DNA from: an uncultured Eubacteriales bacterium
Lineage (GTDB): Bacteria; Bacillota; Clostridia; Oscillospirales; Oscillospiraceae
Direction: 5' to 3'
DNA: 64,000 bases
Assembly (NCBI GenBank): GCA_902475855.1
Contig: CABSBF010000001.1
Coordinates: forward strand, 37,115-101,114
The translations under genes were made by a program, and so were the position numbers. Below, in pieces: positions 1 to 8,830 of this stretch. Under the pieces are notes generated by a model. That model was given only the letters and a program-made list of their open reading frames with translations. It was not told the origin of the DNA and searched no databases. Positions within the stretch are counted from its first letter, which is position 1. Each line of letters starts with the position of its first letter.

Positions 1-590
1 GGGATGCTCATCAGGCTCAGCCTGCCGGCCCTTCGGTCGATGTTGAGGAGCATAATTGTATCCGTGCGGTCGCCTGACTCATCTGTACCGGCCAGAAGAA
101 TGGTTGAATTTCCACGTTTCCGGGCAAGATCGCAGCTTTCATCCACCGGCTGTTTGGCGATCAGAAAGAGGACTCCTGTCAGAGCCGCAAAAATCAGCAC
201 CAGGATGAGGAGAAATCTCCAGAAGCCCTTCCCCCTGTTTTTCTTTTTCTCCGGTTTTGGGGCCCCCTGAGGCGCCGGGCCGGGCGCTGCTTCCCTGCGG
301 GGCTGCTGGGGACGTTCCTGCACCGCGTAATATCGCTGCGTTGCATCCTCGCTCGGGCGGCGCGTCTGTTGCGGATGGGGCTCCTCCGCCCGTTCGCGCG
401 GCGGTGCGCGATGGTAATCCGCATTGTACGCGCGGATCACGGGCTGTGGATTTGAATCCTTCACCGCATAGTCCTCCTCGTCGTCCTCGTAAAGCTTGTC
501 GGCAAAGCCCTTTTCATAGGGGTCTTCCTCTTCCGGAGCGTCATTCAGCAGTTTTTTAATGTCCTCGATCAATTTTTCGTCAGAATCCAT
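1..590 (-). CDS. LytR-CpsA-Psr (LCP) family protein, N-terminal part
   Basis: The gene reads inward from an ATG at 590 and runs off the left window edge, so only 196 codons are visible. Residues 1-120 are a charged, proline- and glutamine-rich cytoplasmic region, residues 124-145 form one membrane segment, and the extracellular part then begins. The stretch GTDESGDRTDTIMLLNID (about 168-185) is the typical opening of the LCP catalytic domain. LCP enzymes transfer undecaprenyl-linked glycopolymers such as teichoic acids or capsule onto peptidoglycan at the outer membrane face. A purine-rich site (GGAAGG) precedes the start. It lies 52 bp downstream of the MATE gene on the same strand. The long disordered N-terminal tail is unusual for LCP proteins but common in Clostridia. 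The polymer substrate cannot be told from this fragment. Confidence 0.88.
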   Translation of the reverse strand, partial: MDSDEKLIEDIKKLLNDAPEEEDPYEKGFADKLYEDDEEDYAVKDSNPQPVIRAYNADYHRAPPRERAEEPHPQQTRRPSEDATQRYYAVQERPQQPRREAAPGPAPQGAPKPEKKKNRGKGFWRFLLILVLIFAALTGVLFLIAKQPVDESCDLARKRGNSTILLAGTDESGDRTDTIMLLNIDRRAGRLSLMSI

Positions 591-642
591 TTTGGCACCT
601 TCCTTGTTCTAAAGTTCAGGCAGTATATATATTTTGACGAAA

Positions 643-2001
643 TCAGGCTGCCGCAGGTTCCAATGCCATCTGCTTGCGGTATGTATGACGGAAATAGATG
701 ACCTCCGCAATCGCCGTGATCGTCCAGGAAAAGGCATACATTAAATAGAGAGACAGAAGCGTGCCGAAGCAGGCGAAGACCGTATATACCCAAATCACAC
801 GGAATATGCAGGAACCTGCGATCACGATAAGCGTCGGCACGACGCATTTTCCAAGTCCGCGGGAGGCCGCGATCGTGCAGTCCATAAAGGCCGAGAGCCC
901 ATAGGAGAAACCCATGACCTTCAAACGGATCATACCCTCCTGCGCAACGGCGGGATCGTCCGTGAAGAGTGCCAGAAAGCCATTGCCGAAAAACACGAGC
1001 AGCAGTCCGATCACTACGCTGACACTGAAGGAGTAGCTCATGCTGATAAAATAGCTTTTCTTGACGCGGTCACGGTGCCCTGCTCCGAAATTCTGGCCGA
1101 TAAAGCTGGCGCAGGCAGTGTGAAACGCTGCCATGACATCATAGACCAGCGCATCCGCATTGGATGCCGCAGAATTGCCCTCGACCACGACCGTAGGAAA
1201 GCTGTTGACCGCAGACTGAATAAACAGATTGGCAATTGCAAAAATTGCATTCTGCAATCCGGAGGAAAGTCCGAGACTCAGAAGCATTTTTGCCTTCTCT
1301 GCATGAAGGCGCAGCTTCCTGACACACAGGGAGTATTCTTGCCGGCTTCGCAGCAGTGCGATCAGAATCAGGATAGCCGAGAGATACTGGGAGAGAATAC
1401 TCGCCAGCGCCACGCCGTCCTCACTCATATTGCAGGCAATGACAAAAAAGAGGTTCAGGCCCACATTCAGAATACCCGCAATCAGCAAATAGAGCAGGGG
1501 CCGCCGGGTATCGCCCGCCGCGCTCAGAACAGCGTTGCCGAAATTGTACAGCGCCATTGCCGGCATACCGAGGAAGTAAATCCGCAGGTAGAGCGACGCG
1601 CCGTCAACCAACTCCGCCTTTGTATGCAGGAGCAGGAGCATCGGCCGGGCAAAGAGCAGTCCCAGCGCGAGCAGCACCGCGCCGACCATCAGGCACAGGA
1701 TCGCCGCAGTATGGACTGTGTGCTCTGTCTCTTCCCGGCTGTCGGCGCCAAGATACCGCGCGACAAGGGCGTTCACGCCGCTCCCCATGCCAATCAAAAA
1801 GCCGGTGAAAAGAGATACCAAAATTGTCGTTGAACCGACTGCGCCGAGCGCCTGCGGCCCGGAGAACCGTCCAACCACGGCAACGTCGGACATATTGAAT
1901 AAGACCTGTAAGACATTGGACAACATCAGTGGCAGACTGAATCGCAGGATCTGCTTTCCAAGCGGACCGTGCGCCAGTGAGCCCTCTGCTTTTGCCTGCA
2001 T
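643..2001 (-). CDS. MATE family multidrug/cation antiporter
   Basis: A 452-residue polytopic membrane protein of normal MATE length. The opening, with GPLGKQILRFSLPLMLSNVL followed by DVAVVGRFSG and the GSGVNALVARYLGA segment, is the standard first half of the NorM/DinF-like fold. About twelve hydrophobic helices are visible in two pseudo-repeats. Family members export drugs or metabolites in exchange for sodium ions or protons. No regulator lies beside it and the substrate cannot be predicted. It is upstream of the LCP gene on the same strand and may be co-transcribed with it. Confidence 0.9.
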   Translation of the reverse strand: MQAKAEGSLAHGPLGKQILRFSLPLMLSNVLQVLFNMSDVAVVGRFSGPQALGAVGSTTILVSLFTGFLIGMGSGVNALVARYLGADSREETEHTVHTAAILCLMVGAVLLALGLLFARPMLLLLHTKAELVDGASLYLRIYFLGMPAMALYNFGNAVLSAAGDTRRPLLYLLIAGILNVGLNLFFVIACNMSEDGVALASILSQYLSAILILIALLRSRQEYSLCVRKLRLHAEKAKMLLSLGLSSGLQNAIFAIANLFIQSAVNSFPTVVVEGNSAASNADALVYDVMAAFHTACASFIGQNFGAGHRDRVKKSYFISMSYSFSVSVVIGLLLVFFGNGFLALFTDDPAVAQEGMIRLKVMGFSYGLSAFMDCTIAASRGLGKCVVPTLIVIAGSCIFRVIWVYTVFACFGTLLSLYLMYAFSWTITAIAEVIYFRHTYRKQMALEPAAA

Positions 2002-2155
2002 GACTTATGCGCCTCCGTTTCTGTGTTTTACTGCTGTTTTTGCACAGCCGCATCAGTATAGCACAGCCGAACAGGATAGGCAAGACTTTCCTGTAAAAAA
2101 GGCGTAAAACTCAATTTTTCAGGATTTCTTTTGAAAAATGCGAAAAAAATGTCAC

Positions 2156-2184
2156 TGATAATCGAACGTGCACCGGAAATACTA
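2156..2184 (+). promoter_or_regulatory. possible forespore (SigG/SigF-type) promoter for the SASP gene
   Basis: TGATAA (2156-2161) and AATACTA (2178-2184) are separated by 16 bp and lie 60 bp upstream of the SASP start codon. They resemble the SigG pattern TGAATA / CATACTA. The match is partial. The assignment leans on the known forespore expression of SASP genes. Confidence 0.35.
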
Positions 2185-2243
2185 CGACCGAGGAATCAAA
2201 TCATCCCGTTTGATCACTCAAAACGAATAAGGAGACGAGCGAA

Positions 2244-2438
2244 ATGAAAAACACCAATCAGATCAATGTTCCTGAAGCGCGTGAAGCAATGGACAAATTC
2301 AAGATGGAAGCCGCAAACGAGGTCGGCGTCAACCTGAAGCAGGGCTACAACGGTGACCTGACCTCCCGCGAGGCAGGCTCCGTCGGCGGTCAGATGGTCA
2401 AGAAGATGATCGAGTCCTACGAGCGCAACATGAAGTAA
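2244..2438 (+). CDS. alpha/beta-type small acid-soluble spore protein
   Basis: A 64-residue protein with both SASP signatures: an N-terminal KMEAANEVGV segment, which holds the germination-protease cleavage region, and the C-terminal GDLTSREAGSVGGQMVKKMI segment. These proteins coat and protect spore DNA in the forespore and are degraded to amino acids at germination. A strong ribosome-binding site (AAGGAGAC) precedes the ATG. The gene is monocistronic, with a hairpin (2457-2487) shortly after the stop. Its presence shows that the organism makes endospores. Confidence 0.97.
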   Translation: MKNTNQINVPEAREAMDKFKMEAANEVGVNLKQGYNGDLTSREAGSVGGQMVKKMIESYERNMK

Positions 2439-2456
2439 ATCTCCGCAAGCAAGCCA

Positions 2457-2487
2457 GACGCCGGGACGGAAAACCGCCTCCGGCGTC
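2457..2487 (+). terminator. hairpin after the SASP gene
   Basis: GACGCCGG (2457-2464) pairs with CCGGCGTC (2480-2487), 19 nt after the SASP stop codon. The T-run that follows is poor, so it may act as an mRNA-stabilising 3' hairpin as much as a terminator. Confidence 0.5.
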
Positions 2488-2534
2488 TTCTGCCGATGTT
2501 TCGCTGGTTTTTATCTCTGGTTTTCCGGGAATAC

Positions 2535-2724
2535 AGCAAATTGCCGGATACGATACCGTATCCGGCAATCTTCCGTGCCAAAGCACCGGTTTTTAGATAG
2601 GGCACACGGAACGCTCCCGCAAGCAAAGCAGGATTTCTCCCGCAGGGATCGCTGTAATCGGAGAAGAGGCTGCCCATATCTCCGTGTGCCCAAGGGGGAC
2701 TACGCAAGGCAATGATCCAGCCCT
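2535..2724 (-). ncRNA. structured small RNA candidate of about 190 nt (6S-like?)
   Basis: On the minus strand a perfect promoter lies just upstream (TTGACA, 17 bp, TATAAT). The predicted transcript holds a long-range 11-bp stem, GGGCACACGGA (about 2680-2690) with TCCGTGTGCCC (about 2599-2609), with smaller hairpins inside it. It ends in a perfect 13-bp stem-loop (2540-2569, loop ATAC). Open frames through it have no ribosome-binding site and would start inside the -10 box, so it is unlikely to be coding. Size, strong constitutive-type promoter and long rod-like fold recall 6S RNA. I could not align it to the 6S consensus, so the family is unassigned. Confidence 0.6.
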
Positions 2725-2729
2725 GTTCT

Positions 2730-2760
2730 TGCATTATACTACATCATTTCAGCTTTGTCA
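2730..2760 (-). promoter_or_regulatory. consensus sigma-A promoter of the small RNA
   Basis: Reading the minus strand, TTGACA is followed after exactly 17 bp by TATAAT. Both hexamers match consensus perfectly, the only such case noticed in the host part of the window. It lies downstream of the aminotransferase gene and fires away from it, so it cannot serve an annotated protein gene. The initiation point would fall near 2724. Confidence 0.8.
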
Positions 2761-2839
2761 AATGTGTACAACAGATTTTCTTTGCATTCGGGAATAAAAA
2801 GCAAAAAGCACAATACATGATATACAGTCCATGCTTGAT

Positions 2840-4006
2840 TTAGCACATTAAACGTGCCAACGCGGAAAGACGCTCCAGTGCCTCGCAGAGTGTCTCATCC
2901 TTTTTTGCAAAATGCAAACGCACGATACCGCGGACATCCTCACGGAAGAAGGATGAGCCCGGAACGCAGGCAACTCCAACTCTGCGTGCCATTTCTTCGC
3001 AGAACTCGACATCATTCTGTCCTTTTTTCATGAATCGTCCGAGATCAGCGAGCACAAAATACGCTCCCTGCGGATCGGTATACGGTATATCCAGTCGGTC
3101 AAGCCCGGAGGTAAAAACATCCTTCATATGGGCATAATGCGCGCCGAATTCCTGATAGTAGCTGTCCGGCATCTCCAGGCCCACAACAGCCGCCTCCATC
3201 AAGGGCGATGCTGCGCCGACAGCATTAAAATCGTGGTACTGCTTGATCTTATCCATAATCCGCTTCGGCGCAAGCGCATAGCCCAGACGCCAGCCGGTAA
3301 TGGAATACGTTTTGGACAGGGAACTGCACGTGATCGTCCGCTCCCACATTCCCGGAAGCGTACACATGGAAATGTGCTTATGCGGTGCATAGATGATGTG
3401 CTCATAAACCTCGTCCGTAATGACATAGGTGTCATAACGCACAGCCAGCTCCGCAATCTGCGTCAGCTCCTCCAGAGTAAAGACCTTTCCGCTGGGATTT
3501 GAGGGATTGCAGATCAGGATTGCCTTGGCCCCCCTGCGCAGCTCGTCCTCCAGGACATTGGCATCAAACTTGAATTCCGGCGGCGTCAGCGGAACAAAGA
3601 CCGGCTCACAGCCGACGAGGAGAATCTGCGCACGGTAATTCTCAAAATACGGAGAAAACAAGACCACACGGTCGCCTGGGTTGGTAATGGCAAAGAGCGT
3701 ATCTACCATTGCTTCCGTCGAACCGATGGTAACGACCATTTCCGTTTCTGTATCCGGCGCAATGCCCATAAAATGCTCGCACTTTTTCGACAGTGCACGG
3801 CGGAAATTTGGCGCACCCATCGTGATCGGGTATTGATGCGGTCCGGTATGGCTGACCTCGGCCAGGCGGTCTGTCAAAGCCTTGGGCGGATCAAAATCCG
3901 GAAAGCCCTGTGCCAGATTGATCGCACCGCAATCCAGTGAAATGCGTGTCATGCGCCGGATGACGGAATCGGTAAATTGCTCCGACGTTCTGTTTAATTC
4001 CTGCAT
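2840..4006 (-). CDS. pyridoxal-phosphate aminotransferase, class I/II
   Basis: A 388-residue fold-type I aminotransferase, probably cytosolic and acting on amino acids such as aspartate or aromatic ones. Visible elements are the substrate-side LAQGFPDFDPP loop, CNPSNPSGKV with the cofactor-contacting Asn, the DEVYEHI segment (Asp198, Tyr201), and the PLP-binding lysine (about Lys232) in SLSKTYSITGWRLGY. The Arg of the late GIVRLHFA segment would bind the substrate carboxylate. The frame is open further upstream to 4096, but ATG 4006 is preceded by GGAGGAGC at ideal spacing, so that start is used. Exact substrate is not resolvable from sequence alone. Confidence 0.9.
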   Translation of the reverse strand: MQELNRTSEQFTDSVIRRMTRISLDCGAINLAQGFPDFDPPKALTDRLAEVSHTGPHQYPITMGAPNFRRALSKKCEHFMGIAPDTETEMVVTIGSTEAMVDTLFAITNPGDRVVLFSPYFENYRAQILLVGCEPVFVPLTPPEFKFDANVLEDELRRGAKAILICNPSNPSGKVFTLEELTQIAELAVRYDTYVITDEVYEHIIYAPHKHISMCTLPGMWERTITCSSLSKTYSITGWRLGYALAPKRIMDKIKQYHDFNAVGAASPLMEAAVVGLEMPDSYYQEFGAHYAHMKDVFTSGLDRLDIPYTDPQGAYFVLADLGRFMKKGQNDVEFCEEMARRVGVACVPGSSFFREDVRGIVRLHFAKKDETLCEALERLSALARLMC

Positions 4007-4092
4007 AGCTGCTCCTCCATTCTCCGACCGGGAGCCTTCGGAAGAACGCTCCCCTGCGATTTCAAATACTTTACCACTTTTAATCAGTAAAG

Positions 4093-6114
4093 TCAAGAAG
4101 CCTCGCCGGAATAAACAAGCTCTCCGGTCTGCGACAGAGTCCGCATAGAATCCGTGGCAGATATCTGCGCAACGCAGAATGTGTCTCCCTCCGTCACTGC
4201 CGTCGCCGGCACACGCAGGAGCTCCTTGGAAACATATTCCGTCGGAAGCTGTTCCCCGTTCTTCAGAACCACACTGAATGGCGTGAAGTTTTCACCTCTG
4301 ATCTCCAGTGTCTGCGTTTCCTCCGTGTAATACAGCCACGAAGCGGTAATATTCTCTACTCCAAGGCGCATCTCTGTCGGCTCAGGGGCTTCCGTTCCAC
4401 CAACGCAGAAGCGGCTGCCATAGAGAAGATCATATTCCAGCAGTGTTAGGTCGGACTGATACTGCTCCTCCGACTCGCCGCCGTCCATAAATTTCTGATG
4501 ATAATTAAACATCGTTCCTTCATGGATGCCGAGGCGCTCAAACAGCAGCGCAGAAATCTGATAGGCCTGAACGTCCTGATCCTGCTTTTTGAGGCCAAAG
4601 TTCGACCAGATCACATACTCCGTGGTCTGCACTGTGCCGCGGGACAGCTCCTCCTGCGTGATTTGCAGGCTGGGAAGATGATCGCCGTAGAACACAACGA
4701 CCGTAGGCTCGTTGAATCTGCTCAATGCCGTCGTCAGCTCCTTGAGAAACGCATCGGTCTGATGAAGCTGGCCGAGATAGTACTCAAATCCGCAGCGGCG
4801 GGCTTCGTCCTCGATGCCGCTGACGGCGATTGTTTCCGCGCCCTCCAGCGGTTCTGTAGGATACTTCCCGTGCGGCTGCACGGAAACGGTAAAGACCAGG
4901 TCACGTCCCTCCGTCGAGTGCAGCGCCTTCAGGATTTCTCCCGTCAGCACGCTGTCCTTTGCCCATGCCAAGGGATTATACTCCACATCGTGCATATATT
5001 CCTCCGAAGTGAAGGAATCAAAACCGAAGTTGGCATAGACACGGTCACGGCTGTAAAATGTCGCATTATTATTGTGAATCGCATGTGTTCCGTACCCAAG
5101 GTTTTTCAGAGCGTAGGCAATGGAATCACAGCTTCTGTGCTTCACAACCGTTTTGTAAGGGTACTCTCCTACGCCGAAATGATCCAGATTCATGCCGGAG
5201 ATCACTTCAAATTCGGTATTTGCCGTGCCCGCCCCGATGGACGGCACATAAAACAGTCCCGTCGAATACTTTTGCTTCAATTCTTCAAAATTCGGCACCG
5301 GATTTTCTGCGTAGCTCAGATCGTTCAGAAGGTTCGGATCGAAAAAGGATTCCAACTGTACAAAGACGATGTTTGGTCCGTTCTTCCGGCTTGCCGGAAC
5401 CTCCCCTTCCGCGTCAAGAATGGAGCGGATTTCATCCTCGGAATAGTCCTCCGGCTCGCTGATTCCCTGTGTAATGGCGCTTGCCGAGAAGCAATAAGCA
5501 AAGCCATTGTCATGGTAAGCGTCCGGCAGGTTAGGAAACCGTGAGGCAATCGTGCCGCTTTTCAGCAGCGCAATCGTCGCAGCAAGCAACGCGCCGCCGA
5601 ACAGAATGATTTGAGCCACGCCGAAATAGTAATCCGTTTTATACTTTTTGGCGTGCAGCCACAGCAGCATGATTGCGCCGATCACAGCAGAGATCACCAG
5701 CATCAGGCCAATGATGGCAATCGGAGAGAGATATATCTCAATAATGTCCCGCACGGAGGAAAGCAATGCAATATCCGGCGCCGTCAGGGGCGTAGCGCGG
5801 TAGCCCAGCAGGATGCAGTTCGTCAAGCCGAGGCCAAGCCAGACAGCCGTGATCAGCAGAAAAAAGAAGCCGCGCTTGCGGAAGACCAGGGAAAGAGAAA
5901 GCGTAAACAGAATGATCAGAGAATCATAGAAAAACTGCCACGGATGCGTAGCCAGATAAGTAATCCCGGCGGCAAAAGAACGGCGGGAGAGCATCTCGAG
6001 TCCCAGATTAATCAGGAAGGATGCAGCAATGTAGGTCAGCAGCCGAACAATATTATTTACATTCCATTCCTGCCGCACGCGGCCAAGAAAAGCTTTAGAC
6101 TTGTCATGCATCAT
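4093..6114 (-). CDS. LTA-synthase-like sulfatase-family membrane phosphoglycerol transferase
   Basis: A 673-residue protein with about five N-terminal membrane segments (residues 22-185) and an extracellular alkaline-phosphatase/sulfatase-fold domain. NIVFVQLESFFDP carries the metal-binding Glu (about 255). GAGTANTEFEVISG carries the likely nucleophile Thr297. VVFYGDHLPSL supplies the later Asp/His metal ligands. Relatives such as LtaS move glycerol-phosphate from phosphatidylglycerol to glycolipid or glycan acceptors outside the membrane. A short beta-rich tail (about 570-673) follows the catalytic domain and is not part of the classic LtaS. Start chosen at 6114 behind GAGGTGA; the next codon is also ATG. 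Whether it makes lipoteichoic acid or modifies another glycan is open. Confidence 0.85.
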   Translation of the reverse strand: MMHDKSKAFLGRVRQEWNVNNIVRLLTYIAASFLINLGLEMLSRRSFAAGITYLATHPWQFFYDSLIILFTLSLSLVFRKRGFFFLLITAVWLGLGLTNCILLGYRATPLTAPDIALLSSVRDIIEIYLSPIAIIGLMLVISAVIGAIMLLWLHAKKYKTDYYFGVAQIILFGGALLAATIALLKSGTIASRFPNLPDAYHDNGFAYCFSASAITQGISEPEDYSEDEIRSILDAEGEVPASRKNGPNIVFVQLESFFDPNLLNDLSYAENPVPNFEELKQKYSTGLFYVPSIGAGTANTEFEVISGMNLDHFGVGEYPYKTVVKHRSCDSIAYALKNLGYGTHAIHNNNATFYSRDRVYANFGFDSFTSEEYMHDVEYNPLAWAKDSVLTGEILKALHSTEGRDLVFTVSVQPHGKYPTEPLEGAETIAVSGIEDEARRCGFEYYLGQLHQTDAFLKELTTALSRFNEPTVVVFYGDHLPSLQITQEELSRGTVQTTEYVIWSNFGLKKQDQDVQAYQISALLFERLGIHEGTMFNYHQKFMDGGESEEQYQSDLTLLEYDLLYGSRFCVGGTEAPEPTEMRLGVENITASWLYYTEETQTLEIRGENFTPFSVVLKNGEQLPTEYVSKELLRVPATAVTEGDTFCVAQISATDSMRTLSQTGELVYSGEAS

Positions 6115-6204
6115 TCGTCACCTCGTTTTGGAGTTTAAGTATACCATGAAATTCGGAAAATGCAAGTCATCATTCCGAATTCCGGCACATTTTCCCGCCG
6201 GTAC

Positions 6205-6233
6205 TTGCAGATTTTGGCAAGCAGTGGTATAAT
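6205..6233 (+). promoter_or_regulatory. promoter of the CobW GTPase pair
   Basis: TTGCAG (6205-6210) and TATAAT (6228-6233) are 17 bp apart, about 60 bp ahead of the first CobW-like gene. The untranslated leader contains an imperfect inverted repeat, TAATTACG ... CGTAAATTA (about 6246-6276). It is a possible metal-regulator (Zur/Fur-type) operator, but it does not match a textbook box. Confidence 0.6.
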
Positions 6234-6295
6234 ATTAGGCAAAATAATTACGCCTTTTCTATCTGACGTAAATTAAGAAAGGAAGTTCATAAATA

Positions 6296-7435
6296 ATGAC
6301 AATCATTGATATTTATTCCGGTTTCCTCGGCGCCGGCAAGACCACGCTGATCAAAAAGATGGTCCGTGAAGCCTACGCAGGCCAGAAGATCGTCCTGATC
6401 GAAAATGAATTCGGAGAAATCGGCATCGACGGCGGCTTCATGCAGGAGGCCGGAATTCAGGTCAACGAGATGAATTCAGGCTGCATCTGCTGCTCTCTCG
6501 TCGGTGACTTCGGCCGTGCGCTGACGCAGGTCATCACGCAATACCATCCCGACCGTATTCTTATCGAACCCTCCGGCGTCGGCAAGCTCAGCGATGTCAT
6601 CGGCGCGGTGGAGCGGGTCGCAACGCCCGATGTCGCTCTTGGCAGCTTTGTCACCGTCGCAGACGCAACAAAATGCAAGGTTTATCTGAAGAATTTCGGC
6701 GAGTTCTATACCAATCAGGTAGAAACCGCCTCCTGCATTATTCTCAGTCGGACCGATTCCATTTCCGAGGAAAAGTTAGCCGCGGCCGTCGCCCTCCTGC
6801 GAGAGCACAATCAAAATGCAATCATTATTACGACGCCTTGGGATCAGCTCACCGGTAAGCAGATTCTCGAAGCCATGCAGCAGCAGAACTCCCTTACGCA
6901 GGAGTTGGCGGAAATGATCCAAAAAGCTCGCCGCAATGAGGACGATGATGAAGAATGCTGCCATCACCACCATCACACTGAGGATGAGGATGAGGACGAG
7001 CACGAACACGAGCATCACCACGACCATGACTGCTGCCACCATCACCATGAGGATGAAGAGCATGAGCATCACCATGACTGCTGCCATCACCACCATGAGG
7101 ATGAAGATCATGAGCATGAGCATGAGCACGAGCATCATCACCACCATGGCCATGATGCCGATGAGATTTTCCAGAGTTGGGGCGTTGAAACTCCGAAAAA
7201 GTTCACCGCGGACGAACTGCACGCCATTCTCTCCGCGCTGGACGACGAGGAAAAGTATGGCATCGTTCTGCGGGCCAAGGGCATCGTCGAGGATACTTCC
7301 GGCACATGGCTGCATTTCGACCACGTCCCCGGTGAAATTGATGTCCGCAGCGGCACGTCAGCCGTCACCGGCCGCCTGTGCGTGATCGGCTCCAAGCTCA
7401 ACGAAAAAGCGCTGGCCGAGCTCTTCGGCGTATAA
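6296..7435 (+). CDS. CobW/COG0523 GTPase with long His-rich metal-binding linker
   Basis: A 379-residue G3E-family GTPase. The P-loop GAGKTT is at 12-17. The CxCC metal motif is C63, C65, C66 in SGCICCSL. SRTD (151-154) fills the NKxD guanine-binding position. Residues about 214-290 are an extreme His/Asp/Glu-rich segment with three CC-HHHH blocks, and the CobW C-terminal domain follows. COG0523 proteins deliver zinc, cobalt or other metals to client enzymes using GTP. The linker suggests metal buffering as well as delivery. It is co-directional with a second CobW-like gene 16 bp downstream. Metal identity is not determined; zinc or nickel/cobalt is inferred from the His-rich segment. Confidence 0.9.
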   Translation: MTIIDIYSGFLGAGKTTLIKKMVREAYAGQKIVLIENEFGEIGIDGGFMQEAGIQVNEMNSGCICCSLVGDFGRALTQVITQYHPDRILIEPSGVGKLSDVIGAVERVATPDVALGSFVTVADATKCKVYLKNFGEFYTNQVETASCIILSRTDSISEEKLAAAVALLREHNQNAIIITTPWDQLTGKQILEAMQQQNSLTQELAEMIQKARRNEDDDEECCHHHHHTEDEDEDEHEHEHHHDHDCCHHHHEDEEHEHHHDCCHHHHEDEDHEHEHEHEHHHHHGHDADEIFQSWGVETPKKFTADELHAILSALDDEEKYGIVLRAKGIVEDTSGTWLHFDHVPGEIDVRSGTSAVTGRLCVIGSKLNEKALAELFGV

Positions 7436-7451
7436 GTCAGGAGGCCTTCCA

Positions 7452-8390
7452 ATGCCCATTCCCGTCTACGCCTTCACCGGTTTTCTGGACGCCGGCAAGA
7501 CAAAATTCATTCAGGAAACACTCTGCGATGAGCGCTTCAACGCAGGAGAGCGCACTCTGCTGCTGATTTGCGAAGAGGGTGAGGAGGAATATGATATCTC
7601 CGCCTACCCATATAAGCACGTCTATCCGGAGATCATTGAAGATCAGGACACAGTCACGACTGCCGAGCTTGCTGCCCTTTTGAAAAAGCACAATGCCGAG
7701 CGTGTCGTGGTCGAGCTCAACGGCATGAAACAGGTCGGCCCATTCTATAACAATATGCCGCAGGATTGGCAGATTGCACAGGAGGTCATGTTTGCCGACG
7801 GCAGCACGATCATGGCATACAACGCCAATATGCGTTCTCTTGTTGTGGACAAGCTCACCGGCTGCGAAATGGTCGTGTTCAACCGTCTGCAAAAGGGGCA
7901 GGATATCATGCCCCTGCACAAGCTGGCTCGCGCTCTGAACCGCCGCGTTGGAATTCTCTATGAGTATACCGACGGCACCTCGCAATTTGACGAAATTCAG
8001 GATCCCCTGCCCTTCGACATTAATGCACCCGTCATAGAAATTAAGGATGAGGATTATGCGCTGTTCTACCGCGACATCACCGAGGAGCCGAAGAAATACA
8101 ATGGCAAAACCGTCCGCTTCAAGGCACAGGTTGCACGGCTGAAAAAGGAGCGAGAGGGTTACTTTGCCCCTGGCCGCTTTGTCATGACCTGCTGCGCTGA
8201 GGACATCGCCTTTATGGGACTTCCCTGCAAATATGACAAGGCAGGTGATCTGCATTCCCGTGAGTGGATCATGCTTACAGCCACCGTTGCCGCCCGCTTC
8301 CACACACTCTACCGCGGTGTCGGTCCTGTTCTGACAGCCACGGATGTACTTCCCGCTCAGCCCGCTGAAAACGAAGTTGCAACGTTCTGA
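7452..8390 (+). CDS. CobW-like P-loop protein fused to YcgQ-type C-terminal domain
   Basis: A 312-residue two-part protein. Residues 1-about 190 resemble a CobW-type GTPase with P-loop GFLDAGKT (10-17), but the CxCC metal motif is missing; the equivalent strand reads LLICEEGEEEYD. Residues about 205-300, from YNGKTVRFKAQV to FVMTCCAEDIAFMGLPCKY, resemble the C-terminal domain of the YcgQ/TIGR03943 family, usually paired with the YcgR permease. In other bacteria that pair is a Zur-regulated, metal-linked membrane system. Here the domain is soluble and joined to a GTPase. Sixteen bp of spacing from the first CobW gene indicates one operon. Function as a metal-status partner is an inference. Confidence 0.8.
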   Translation: MPIPVYAFTGFLDAGKTKFIQETLCDERFNAGERTLLLICEEGEEEYDISAYPYKHVYPEIIEDQDTVTTAELAALLKKHNAERVVVELNGMKQVGPFYNNMPQDWQIAQEVMFADGSTIMAYNANMRSLVVDKLTGCEMVVFNRLQKGQDIMPLHKLARALNRRVGILYEYTDGTSQFDEIQDPLPFDINAPVIEIKDEDYALFYRDITEEPKKYNGKTVRFKAQVARLKKEREGYFAPGRFVMTCCAEDIAFMGLPCKYDKAGDLHSREWIMLTATVAARFHTLYRGVGPVLTATDVLPAQPAENEVATF

Positions 8391-8469
8391 TTTTCTGACC
8401 GAACCGCTGCAAGAGGTATTTTACACGAAACGGCTTTTTGCCTGATTTCTGCCGGTTGGCATGTGCTTT

Positions 8470-8826
8470 GTGTTGATCTTTTCCCTCTCTACCTGCGCCG
8501 ACTGCCGAGCTGCCGGAGGATTTCCTGAGCAGCGAGCTTCTTCGTCTGGAGCTTATTACCCCATCCGATAGCGGCTATGACCATGCACATGTGTACAACT
8601 TCCCGCAGCATGGAGTATCAGGGGCTTTTGAAGCGTTCCGGTCTGCTTGATGCCATGGAGCGGTGCGCGATGCTGTTGCGGGAAAAGCTCTAATTGAACG
8701 TCAGCCTCACTTCCGACGACGGCGTACTTCCCCGCTGATCTGCGGCGAAGCGATCCGGCCGCTGATCCTTGCGGAAAAGGAGCAATACCCCGTGCCGAGC
8801 GACACACTCGCACAGTTGACAAACTA
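8470..8826 (+). pseudogene. degraded coding remnant
   Basis: Short fragments read as protein in different frames with stops and frameshifts between them. One runs AELPEDFLSSELLRLELI, a second starts MEYQGLLKRSGLLDAM, and the last ends EKEQYPVPSDTLAQLTN before a stop that sits directly at a strong terminator. I do not recognise the parent family. The position just before a terminator suggests a former last gene of the CobW operon. Confidence 0.4.
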
Positions 8827-8830
8827 AGAT

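Noticed and set aside
2417..2734. 105-codon minus frame over the small RNA
   Set aside because: It would start inside the -10 box, has no ribosome-binding site, and its product has no recognisable content.
6776..7324. Long minus-strand open frame (182 codons) across the His-rich part of the first CobW gene
   Set aside because: It is the mirror of the CAT/CAC codons (ATG/GTG on the other strand), producing Met/Val-rich nonsense. It has no ribosome-binding site.
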